Positions 1 through 6,882 of a stretch of 58,685 bases of DNA are shown in pieces. The position numbers and the translations under genes are program-made. The stretch covers positions 1-58,685 of the forward strand of contig JAFQTU010000051.1 in NCBI GenBank assembly GCA_017408905.1, read 5' to 3'. The stretch is from Mailhella sp. (GTDB taxonomy: Bacteria > Desulfobacterota > Desulfovibrionia > Desulfovibrionales > Desulfovibrionaceae). Positions within the stretch are counted from its first letter, which is position 1; every line of letters begins with the position of its first letter. Under the pieces are notes generated by a model. That model had not been told where the DNA came from and searched no databases. It worked only from the letters and a program-made list of their open reading frames with translations.

Positions 1-95
1 AGGGTATACCCGATCCCATTCCGAACTCGGCAGTCAAGCTCTTCATCGCCCATGATACTGCATACTTTTGTGTGGGAAAGTAGGCCGATGCCAAG
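1..95 (+). rRNA. rrf: 5S ribosomal RNA, 3' part
   Basis: The first ~95 bases match the 3' three-quarters of a bacterial 5S rRNA: the CCGAACTCGG segment of loop B/helix III, then the GGGAAAGTAGG stretch before the 3' end. The 5' end lies outside the window, so this is the tail of an rRNA operon reading in. The exact 3' end is estimated. Confidence 0.9.
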
Positions 96-106
96 GTTTT
101 CTTTAG

Positions 107-135
107 AAAGGCCGTCATATGACGGCCTTTCGTCG
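107..135 (+). terminator. rRNA operon terminator
   Basis: A perfect 24-base palindrome (107-130, arms AAAGGCCGTCAT/ATGACGGCCTTT) follows the 5S rRNA by about 12 bases and most likely ends the rRNA operon. Confidence 0.8.
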
Positions 136-138
136 TTT

Positions 139-205
139 AAACGCCCTGCATACTAAAGCCCCGCCGTGTCCTTTCTCGGAGATGGGCGGGGCTTTGGGCG
201 TTTTT
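139..205 (+). terminator. Second terminator, nested hairpins
   Basis: Two nested stems, outer AAACGCCC (139-146)/GGGCGTTT (196-203) and inner AAAGCCCCGCC (155-165)/GGCGGGGCTTT (185-195), end in a T run. It is probably a back-up terminator for the rRNA operon. It ends 66 bases before the lipoprotein gene. Confidence 0.65.
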
Positions 206-271
206 GTAACCTGCCTCTTGACCGCCTCCTGATTTTGTGGCCTTGATAGGGCAGCTTCCTGGAGGGCTCAC

Positions 272-616
272 ATGAAAAAATATTTCCTTATTGCTGTCTA
301 TCTGCTCGCGCTTATGCTGGCGGCTGGCTGTTCCAAGACGACTGGCGTCATGCCGTGGTCGGAGACGCATTATTCTGTTTCCGCCGATGTGGACAAAACC
401 GTCTTCACCAAACCTTCTGATGCCGAACAGCTTGCCTACAAGGAGGCCAGCCGCTTCTGTTCCGCGCTGGGGCAGGGGGTGAACGTCAGGAATTTCCGCC
501 ACATGGAAACGTGGACGCACTATTCCGTGAAGCTTATTTTCCGCTGTATCCCTTCGAAGGAGGAATCCCAGGCCGAAAAGGAAGGCTTCCAGAAACTCGA
601 TGTTGAGATGCTTTGA
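272..616 (+). CDS. Small lipoprotein of unknown function
   Basis: This 114-aa protein begins with Met-Lys-Lys, a hydrophobic stretch and a lipobox LAAGC with the lipidated cysteine at residue 20, so it should be exported and anchored in the membrane. The mature part is short and polar, with two more cysteines (around residues 63 and 92) that could form a disulfide. No domain is recognised. GGAGG lies just upstream of the ATG. It is a single gene between the rRNA terminators and ddh. Confidence 0.75.
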   Translation: MKKYFLIAVYLLALMLAAGCSKTTGVMPWSETHYSVSADVDKTVFTKPSDAEQLAYKEASRFCSALGQGVNVRNFRHMETWTHYSVKLIFRCIPSKEESQAEKEGFQKLDVEML

Positions 617-694
617 TATTGTTTACAAAAATGTAATAAAGCAAGCCGCTCTTGGAGCGCTTTAGCATTTTTCTTTTCAAAAATGTCATTTTTC

Positions 695-722
695 TTGACT
701 TTCTGACCTGATTCCGTATCTT
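695..722 (+). promoter_or_regulatory. Possible sigma-70 promoter of ddh
   Basis: TTGACT (695-700), a 16-base spacer and TATCTT (717-722) lie about 115 bases before the ddh start. Match to consensus is moderate; no other candidate in the gap is better. Confidence 0.4.
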
Positions 723-836
723 CGGGCTAGGAGAAGTCTGCGTTTTCAAAGGCTTCCATATCCGGCAGGCCCGGTTTCAGCCGAAAGCCTGCCACGTATT
801 TCCCTGAATACCTCTTCCTTACGGAGCCCCAATACT

Positions 837-1826
837 ATGTCGAAGATCAGAATCGGTATCGTTGGTTACGGCAACCTTGGCCGCGGCGTTGAACTCGCCG
901 TTGCCGCCAATCCCGACCAGGAACTCGTGGCCGTGTTTTCGCGCCGCGACCCCGCTTCGGTGAAGATCCTTACCGAAGGCGTGCCTGTCTGCTCCCTCGC
1001 GGACGTCGAGAGCTGGAAGGGCCGCATCGATGTGATGATCCTCTGCGGCGGTAGTGCTACCGACCTTCCCCAGCAGACTCCCGCCCTTGCCGCCATGTTC
1101 AACGTGGTGGACAGCTTCGACACGCACGCCAAGATTCCCGCGCACTTCGAAGCCGTGGACGCCGCCGCCCGCCCCGCCGGTACGGTGGGTATCATCTCCG
1201 TGGGCTGGGACCCCGGCATGTTCTCGCTGAACCGCCTGTACGCCGAATGCATCCTGCCCGAGGGCAAGGACTACACCTTCTGGGGGCGCGGCGTGTCGCA
1301 GGGCCATTCCGACGCCATCCGCCGCGTGAAAGGCGTGCGTGACGCCCGCCAGTACACCGTGCCGGTAGAAGCCGCTATGGAAGCCGTGCGTTCCGGCTCC
1401 TGCCCCGAACTGTCCACGCGCCAGAAGCATCTGCGCGAGTGCTGGGTGGTGGCCGAAGAGGGCGCCGACCTTGCCGCCATCGAGAATGAAATCAAGACCA
1501 TGCCCAATTATTTCGCGGATTACGATACCACGGTGAACTTCATCTCGCAGGAAGAGCTTGACCGCGACCACAAGGGCATCCCGCACGGCGGCTTTGTCAT
1601 CCGCACCGGCAAGACCGGCCTGAACGGCGAGACCGGCCACATCATCGAGTACTCGCTGAAGCTGGGTTCCAACCCTGAATTCACCTCCAGCGTACTGGCC
1701 GCCTATGCCCGTGCCGCCTACCGCCTTGCGCAGAACGGCCATTCCGGCGCAAAGACCGTGTTCGATGTGGCCCCCGCGCTCCTTTCTCCCAAGGATCCCG
1801 CCGACCTGCGCGCCCACCTGCTGTAA
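837..1826 (+). CDS. ddh: meso-diaminopimelate D-dehydrogenase
   Basis: This 329-aa protein is a meso-2,6-diaminopimelate dehydrogenase. The family reductively aminates L-2-amino-6-oxopimelate (tetrahydrodipicolinate) with NADPH and ammonia in one step, giving meso-DAP for lysine and peptidoglycan. The N-terminal Rossmann motif GIVGYGNLGRG (residues 7-17) is clear, followed by the FSRRDP segment that contacts NADP phosphate. The CGGSATDLPQQTP and SVGWDPGMFSLNR blocks are family signatures, and the length (~320-330 aa) is normal. ATG 837 is preceded by CGGAG. It stands alone, between its own promoter and a strong terminator. Confidence 0.93.
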   Translation: MSKIRIGIVGYGNLGRGVELAVAANPDQELVAVFSRRDPASVKILTEGVPVCSLADVESWKGRIDVMILCGGSATDLPQQTPALAAMFNVVDSFDTHAKIPAHFEAVDAAARPAGTVGIISVGWDPGMFSLNRLYAECILPEGKDYTFWGRGVSQGHSDAIRRVKGVRDARQYTVPVEAAMEAVRSGSCPELSTRQKHLRECWVVAEEGADLAAIENEIKTMPNYFADYDTTVNFISQEELDRDHKGIPHGGFVIRTGKTGLNGETGHIIEYSLKLGSNPEFTSSVLAAYARAAYRLAQNGHSGAKTVFDVAPALLSPKDPADLRAHLL

Positions 1827-1879
1827 CCAGCCGGCCCAGCCCGCCTTCCAGTGCGGCAAATCATGTCCTTCTCATAGCC

Positions 1880-1916
1880 AAACACCCCGACATCTTTCGA
1901 TGCCGGGGTGTTTTTG
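1880..1916. terminator. Terminator between ddh and the convergent small gene
   Basis: Stem AAACACCCCG (1880-1889)/CGGGGTGTTT (1904-1913) with T on one side and A on the other can stop transcription from both strands. It sits between ddh and the convergent gene at 1925-2107. Confidence 0.85.
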
Positions 1917-1924
1917 TGTAAAAG

Positions 1925-2107
1925 TTAGACGTGTAGAAGTTTGAGGGCGGCAACGCCGAGCAAGGCCAGCAGAAGCCCGACAAGAAGGATAAGGCCGTGC
2001 GCGACAAGGACGCAGTCCCCGGCCTTGGCGGAGCGGCGGATATAAGCGAAGAGCGCCAGCAGGGAAAGGGCGGAAGCCGCGAGCACGGCGAAAGTCCAGG
2101 CTGTCAT
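1925..2107 (-). CDS. Small two-helix membrane protein, unknown
   Basis: A 60-aa protein starting MTAWTFAVLAAS and ending KLLHV. Two hydrophobic segments (about residues 4-21 and 33-56) flank a short basic loop (RRSAKAG), predicting a helical hairpin in the inner membrane. A strong ribosome site (AAGGAGG, 4 bases before ATG 2107) supports this start; the same frame stays open further upstream but has no such site there. It is divergent from the glycosyltransferase gene. No family is recognised. Confidence 0.65.
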   Translation of the reverse strand: MTAWTFAVLAASALSLLALFAYIRRSAKAGDCVLVAHGLILLVGLLLALLGVAALKLLHV

Positions 2108-2285
2108 GATGCCTCCTTTTCCGCAGGATAGCCCGGAACAGGCGGCAGGGGAAGGCTCTTCTGCGGGGCGGCCCGGCCTTGCCGCCCGGGTGCAGGGCTG
2201 GAGAGGGCGGCACTCCGCGCGGATTCTCCCTTGACGGAAGGCGCGGCCTTCACGATAATAGGAAATCAGCCTCTGGAGGATTCTC

Positions 2286-3275
2286 ATGGAACATACGGAA
2301 GTCGGCGTCATCATCCTTACGTATAATGACTGGCAGAACACGCTGGCCTGCCTTGAGTGCGTTCATGCGCAGAGCGACCTGCCGCACCGCATCGTGGTGT
2401 GCGACAACGGTTCCGACAACGATGTGGCGGACCGCATCCTCGAAGGCTGGAGCCGCATTGCCGAAAAGCATGGCCTTGAAGAACCGGTGGAAGTCTATGG
2501 TTCCGACGTTTCCGGCGGCCAGCTCGTTCTCCTGCGCCTTGAAGAGCCCGAGACCCTTGCCGGGGCTATGAACACGGGTATGCGCTTCCTGCTCTACGAC
2601 CGCGACTGCCATGCCTTCTGGCTGCTGCGCAACGATTCGCGCCCCGAATCCTTTGCGCTGGCCGCGCTCCTGCGCCATCTGGACGACGAGGACCTCAAGC
2701 TCCCCATCGGCATGGTGGGCTCGACCCAGCTCGTGTCCGATTCCGACATCCTCGAATGTGCGGCTGGCGGACGCTGGAGCCGCTGGACCGGGCATCAGAT
2801 ACCGCTGGACAAGGGCCTTGAACGCCACGGCCTTTCCGACCGTAAGGAGATCGCCCAGAAGCTGGACTACGTGTCTGACGCGTCCTGCCTCATCACGCGC
2901 GATATGGTGGATAAGATAGGCCTTTTTGACGAGCGCTTCAGCGGCTTCTATGAGGACGTGGAATACGGCATCCGCGCCAAGAAGGCCGGCTTCGCCCTGA
3001 ACTGGGCTCCCGGCGCCCTTGTGCACCGCGCCGGATGCGACGCCTCGAGCCTGACGCCCTTCCTCGATATCACCGACGACCCGGAACTCTCGCCCGAAGA
3101 CGACGTGAAGTTCATCCGCGCCCGCTTCTACCTTCTGCGCAAGGCGCACCCCGTGGCGCTCATCTTCATGCTCATCGCCCTGCCGTTCTCGTGGCGTACC
3201 CTGCGTTCCCGCCGTGGGCGCCGCCGCCTCGTCATGCGTGCCGCCCTTGAAGGCGCGAAGGGCAAGATGAAGTAA
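2286..3275 (+). CDS. Family 2 glycosyltransferase (WbbL/rhamnosyltransferase type)
   Basis: This 329-aa protein has a GT-A fold N-terminus: VGVIILTYNDWQNTLACLE then VVCDNGSDND, the nucleotide-sugar-binding start of GT2 enzymes. Further in are SCLITRDMVDKIGLFDERF and FYEDVEYGIRAKKAGF, the acceptor-side ED motif typical of dTDP-rhamnosyl transferases such as WbbL. A hydrophobic stretch near the C-terminus (PVALIFMLIALPFSW) followed by a basic tail suggests membrane association. It probably adds a sugar to a surface polysaccharide or glycolipid; donor and acceptor cannot be told. ATG follows CTGGAGGATTCTC. It stands alone, with terminators downstream. Confidence 0.85.
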   Translation: MEHTEVGVIILTYNDWQNTLACLECVHAQSDLPHRIVVCDNGSDNDVADRILEGWSRIAEKHGLEEPVEVYGSDVSGGQLVLLRLEEPETLAGAMNTGMRFLLYDRDCHAFWLLRNDSRPESFALAALLRHLDDEDLKLPIGMVGSTQLVSDSDILECAAGGRWSRWTGHQIPLDKGLERHGLSDRKEIAQKLDYVSDASCLITRDMVDKIGLFDERFSGFYEDVEYGIRAKKAGFALNWAPGALVHRAGCDASSLTPFLDITDDPELSPEDDVKFIRARFYLLRKAHPVALIFMLIALPFSWRTLRSRRGRRRLVMRAALEGAKGKMK

Positions 3276-3296
3276 GGCATTTCTGGATTTTGCGAA

Positions 3297-3333
3297 GGGG
3301 CAGGGAAGACTTTTCAAAAGTTTTCCCTGCCCC
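3297..3333 (+). terminator. Long hairpin after the glycosyltransferase
   Basis: Stem GGGGCAGGGAA (3297-3307)/TTCCCTGCCCC (3323-3333) continues inward through ACTTTT/AAAAGT. It is about 20 bases after the GT2 stop. The inner CTTTT..AAAAG part recurs in the hairpin at 3457-3505. Confidence 0.65.
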
Positions 3334-3392
3334 TTCAAACTCTCCTGCCCTTTTCCACGACTTTTGATTTGCAGCCTGCCGCTTGATAGCAG

Positions 3393-3425
3393 AAGCCCCG
3401 CCGGTCATACGATCAGCGGGGCTTT
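3393..3425. terminator. Bidirectional terminator between convergent genes
   Basis: Stem AAGCCCCGC (3393-3401)/GCGGGGCTT (3416-3424). It lies between the GT2 gene and the convergent M18 peptidase gene. Confidence 0.65.
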
Positions 3426-3456
3426 GCCTATTAAAAAGTTTTGAAGGGGATGGGGG

Positions 3457-3505
3457 TGCAGGGGGAAGGGGGGGACTTTTTCAAAAGTCACCCCTTCCCC
3501 CTGCA
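3457..3505 (-). terminator. G-rich hairpin after the M18 peptidase gene
   Basis: Stem TGCAGGGGGAAGGGG (3457-3471)/CCCCTTCCCCCTGCA (3491-3505) with ACTTTTTCAAAAGT in the upper part. It is 12 bases past the end of the peptidase gene and resembles the hairpin at 3297-3333, which suggests a dispersed repeat used as a terminator. Confidence 0.5.
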
Positions 3506-3517
3506 AATTCCCCCCCC

Positions 3518-4912
3518 TTACTTCGCTTCGAAGAACGCCTGATAGGCGAGCTTGGCGGCGTAGATATCCGGCACGGAGGCCAGTTCGAAGGGCGAGTGCA
3601 TACCCAGCAGGGCCGGGCCTGCGTCCATGACGTCCATGCCGTAGGCGGCGAGGAACAGGGCCACAGTACCGCCGCCGCCCATGTCCACCTTGCCGAGTTC
3701 GGCCATCTGCCACGGGATGCCGCGCTCATCCAGCACACCGCGCATCCAGCCTATGTATTCGGGGTGGGCGTCGTTCGCGCCGTACTTGCCGCGCGAGCCC
3801 GTGAACTTGCACAGCGAAAGGCCGAAGCCGAAGAAGGCGGCGTTCCTGAGCTCGTGGCGGTCCTGCCAGTCGGGATCGACGGCGGCGTGCACGTCGCCGG
3901 AAAGCGCCTTGGTCTTCATCATGATGCGGCGGAAGGGCGTTTCGGGTTCCCACGCGGCGGCCATGTCTTCGATGCAGTACTGGAAGAAGCGCGAGCTTGC
4001 GCCGGTGGAGCCGTCCGAACCTATTTCCTCCTTGTCCCAGAAGATGAGGCAGGAGGTGTATTCCGGCTCTTCGGCTTCAAGGAAGGCGCGCAGGGCGGTA
4101 TAGACGCAGATGCGGTCGTCGTGGCCGTAGCCGCCCACGATGCCCTTGTCGAGCCCCACCCAGCGGGCAGGCCCGGCGGGCACGGCCTCGAGCTCGGCGG
4201 AAACGAGGTCGTCTTCGCAGATGCCGTATTTCTCGTTCAGAAGTTCGAGCATACGGGCCTTCACGGCTTCCTTGGGGGCGTCGGCCGCGCCTTCTTCCTC
4301 GCCCTTGAGCACGGGTTCGTGGCCGAGGATGAGGTTCAGCTTCTCGGCGCTGAAGGCATCGGCCAGCGGGGTGGAACCGTCCTTGTGGGAGAGGTGCGGC
4401 AGAAGGTCGGCAATGGTGAACACGGGTTCGCTTTCATCCTCGCCCAGCACCACGGGGATGCGCGTGCCGTCGGCCTTCACCACCACGCCGTGTATGGCGA
4501 GTTCGCGGGCAAACCACTGATATTTGCGCAGGCCGCCGTAATAATGGGTCTTGGCCTGCCCCACGCCCACCTGCTCGATGAGCGGGCGCTGCTTGAAGTC
4601 GAGGCGCGGGGAATCGGTGTGCGCGGAAACAAGGCGTATGCCGTCGGCAAGGGGGCGGCGGCCCTTGCGCGCCACGAAGATGGCCTTGCCGTGCAGGGCC
4701 TGCCATGCTCTGCCCGTGCCGAAGCCCTCGGCATAGCCGGCTTCGAGCAGACGGGATATCACTTCGTCCACGGTCTCGCGTTCGGTCTTGGAAGCGGTGA
4801 GGAATTCCATGTAGTCCTTGGCAAGGGCGTACATGGCTTCGCGGTGTTCAGGGGAGCGGTAGATCTCCCAGCCGGATCTCGGGGAGGAAACAAGGTCTTT
4901 TCTATCGGGCAT
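3518..4912 (-). CDS. M18 family metallo-aminopeptidase
   Basis: This 464-aa cytosolic protein belongs to peptidase family M18 (aspartyl aminopeptidase/aminopeptidase I), dinuclear zinc enzymes that remove N-terminal residues, often acidic ones. The metal and catalytic motifs are all present: SAHTDSPRLDFK, GYGHDDRICVYTAL, FWDKEEIGSDGSTG, SGDVHAAVDPDW and the C-terminal GMHSPFELAS. Length is normal for the family. It is the last gene of the minus-strand run folC to peptidase; its ATG lies 23 bases after the selA stop, so it is probably co-transcribed. The preferred substrate cannot be read from sequence. Confidence 0.9.
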   Translation of the reverse strand: MPDRKDLVSSPRSGWEIYRSPEHREAMYALAKDYMEFLTASKTERETVDEVISRLLEAGYAEGFGTGRAWQALHGKAIFVARKGRRPLADGIRLVSAHTDSPRLDFKQRPLIEQVGVGQAKTHYYGGLRKYQWFARELAIHGVVVKADGTRIPVVLGEDESEPVFTIADLLPHLSHKDGSTPLADAFSAEKLNLILGHEPVLKGEEEGAADAPKEAVKARMLELLNEKYGICEDDLVSAELEAVPAGPARWVGLDKGIVGGYGHDDRICVYTALRAFLEAEEPEYTSCLIFWDKEEIGSDGSTGASSRFFQYCIEDMAAAWEPETPFRRIMMKTKALSGDVHAAVDPDWQDRHELRNAAFFGFGLSLCKFTGSRGKYGANDAHPEYIGWMRGVLDERGIPWQMAELGKVDMGGGGTVALFLAAYGMDVMDAGPALLGMHSPFELASVPDIYAAKLAYQAFFEAK

Positions 4913-4935
4913 GGTTCATTCCTTTGGGCTTGGGC

Positions 4936-6333
4936 TCATGTCAGCGCGGCGGCCAGCATGGCGGCAATGGTCTCGAACTCCGCGTCGTCCAGCGTGCGCG
5001 GGTCGAGCATGAAATATTCCCCTTCAAGGCGGCCGATCACGGGGATGTCCACGGAAAGCAGGCGCTCCTTGAGTTCGGTTGCGGAGCAGGCGAGCGGCTT
5101 CACGCAGACCAGCGTGGTGGCCATGCCCTGTTCCGGGAAGGAGCCGCCGCCCACGCGGGAGAAGTCCTTCTTGAGCTGGAGTTCGGCAAGGGGCGCGCCG
5201 TTCTTTTCGAGGCGCTGACGCAGGACGCCGCACAGTTCTTCGGCGCGGCGGCTGAGTTCCTCGGCGCTCATGGTGAGGCGGCGCAGGGTGGGGATGGACG
5301 AAAGCGCGGCATCCCGGTCGCGGTAGAGGCGAAGGGTAGCTTCCAGCGCGGCAAGGGTGAGCTTGTCGCATCGCAGGGCGCGCAAGAGCTGGTTACGCTT
5401 CATGCGCGAAATATATTCCTTTTTGCCGACGATGATACCGGCCTGCGGGCCGCCGAGCACCTTGTCGCCGGAGAAGGTGACCACGTCCACGCCGGAGCGC
5501 ACCACTTCCGGCACGGTGGGCTCGTCGTGCAGGCCCCACGGGGAAAGGTCGATGAGACTGCCGGAGCCGAGGTCTTCGAGCATGGGCAGGCCGTGGGCGT
5601 GGGCGAAGGCCGAAAGTTCGCGGGCGGGAACAGCGGAATGGAAGCCGATGATGCGGTAGTTGGAGGGGTGCACCCAGAGAAGGGCGCGGGTGCTTTCGTT
5701 CAGGGCTTCCGCGTAGTCGGCAAGATGGGTGCGGTTGGTGGCTCCCACTTCGCGGAGCACGGCCCCGCTCCGGGCCATGACATCCGGGATGCGGAAAGAT
5801 CCGCCCACTTCCACGAGCTGGCCGCGCGAGATGACCACTTCGCCGCCCTTGCACAGGGTGTCCAGCATGAGGAGCACGGCGGCGGCGTTGTTGTTCACCA
5901 CAAGGGCGGCTTCGGCCCCGGTGATGTCGCAGAGCAGGCCTTCCACAAGGTCCATGCGGTGGCCGCGCTCGCCGGTGGCAAGGTCGAATTCAAGGTTGCA
6001 GTAGCCCTCGGCGGCAAGCTTCACAGCCTCCTGCGCTTCGCGGGCCAGCACGGAGCGGCCGAGATTGGTGTGCACCACCACACCGGCCCCGTTGATGACA
6101 CGGCGCAGGCGCGGCTTTTCGGCCTTGTCCACAGCCGTGCCGATGCGCGAGATCAGGGCTGGCAGGGCCAGTTCTTCCGCATCGGTGATGCGGCCTTCGC
6201 GTATGCCGGAGCGCAGTCCGTCCAGCTCGCGGCGCACATGGGCAGTGAGCACAGCATGGGGGACGGACGGGAACAGCGTTTCGAGGGCCTTGAGGCAGGC
6301 ATCGACGGAAGGCAGGGCGCGATAGAGGGGCAT
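4936..6333 (-). CDS. selA: L-seryl-tRNA(Sec) selenium transferase
   Basis: SelA converts seryl-tRNA(Sec) to selenocysteinyl-tRNA(Sec) with selenophosphate, using pyridoxal phosphate in a large homo-oligomer. Family marks are NGAGVVVHTNLGRSVLA, DLGSGSLIDLS and the PLP-lysine block TFSGDKVLGGPQAG. I place the start at ATG 6333, which has AAAGGAGAGACC directly before it and gives 465 aa, the usual length; an upstream in-frame start would add 19 residues without a good ribosome site. It implies the organism makes selenoproteins; selB, selC and selD are not in the window. It sits 58 bases downstream of the chaperone gene. Confidence 0.93.
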   Translation of the reverse strand: MPLYRALPSVDACLKALETLFPSVPHAVLTAHVRRELDGLRSGIREGRITDAEELALPALISRIGTAVDKAEKPRLRRVINGAGVVVHTNLGRSVLAREAQEAVKLAAEGYCNLEFDLATGERGHRMDLVEGLLCDITGAEAALVVNNNAAAVLLMLDTLCKGGEVVISRGQLVEVGGSFRIPDVMARSGAVLREVGATNRTHLADYAEALNESTRALLWVHPSNYRIIGFHSAVPARELSAFAHAHGLPMLEDLGSGSLIDLSPWGLHDEPTVPEVVRSGVDVVTFSGDKVLGGPQAGIIVGKKEYISRMKRNQLLRALRCDKLTLAALEATLRLYRDRDAALSSIPTLRRLTMSAEELSRRAEELCGVLRQRLEKNGAPLAELQLKKDFSRVGGGSFPEQGMATTLVCVKPLACSATELKERLLSVDIPVIGRLEGEYFMLDPRTLDDAEFETIAAMLAAALT

Positions 6334-6391
6334 GGTCTCTCCTTTGATAAGGATATGCCGAGAGGGTAAGGCCGGAAGCGGCGATGTCAAC

Positions 6392-6832
6392 TCAGGCCCA
6401 GATGACGTTCGCCATGAAGGGCGCGTTCAGGGCGCTGGCGGTATCGACTTTTTCAAGCTCCTCGATGAGCTCGGCGGCTTTTTCCGCAAAGCGCTGGATG
6501 GCGTTGGCAAGGCGGGCGGCGTCGAGGCCCTCTTCCTCCAGTTCCAGCGAGTAGAGCAGGGCGCGCGTAGGGCCGTAGAGACCGATGTGGCCGCCGCCGA
6601 TCTGCGAACCCAGAAGGCTGGCCTTCAGGAGGAATTCGTACAGTTCGCTGTTCGCTTCGGCAGGCAGTTCGCGCAGGCTGCACCAGAGCACGAGGCGTTT
6701 CAGCCTGTCGTCACGCTCGAAGGCTATGGTCAGGCCGTTCACCGCGGCCGAGGCTGTGCCGCGGGAAGCTTTGCCGGGAACTGCACCGCAGGCGGCAAGG
6801 GCTTCTTCCAGCAGGGGGCTGATATCGTTCAT
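6392..6832 (-). CDS. CesT/Tir-type type III secretion chaperone
   Basis: This small acidic 146-aa protein has the length and pattern of class I type III secretion chaperones (CesT/DspF/SicP fold). An N-terminal helix (DISPLLEEALAACG) is followed by strands VNGLTIAFERDDRLKRLVLWCSL, then NSELYEFLLKASLLGSQIGGG with the usual hydrophobic dimer helix, and IGLYGPTRALLYSLELEEEGLDAARLANAIQRFAEKAAELIEELE. Such chaperones bind the N-terminal region of one effector and hold it ready for secretion. It starts 50 bases after the 1444-aa gene, the classic effector-chaperone arrangement. ATG 6832 has CGGAG upstream. The family call is from pattern, not a search. Confidence 0.75.
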   Translation of the reverse strand: MNDISPLLEEALAACGAVPGKASRGTASAAVNGLTIAFERDDRLKRLVLWCSLRELPAEANSELYEFLLKASLLGSQIGGGHIGLYGPTRALLYSLELEEEGLDAARLANAIQRFAEKAAELIEELEKVDTASALNAPFMANVIWA

Positions 6833-6882
6833 CTCTACTCCGATGGGCCGTGTCGGCCCGGACTGTTCTGTGAAAGGCGGGG

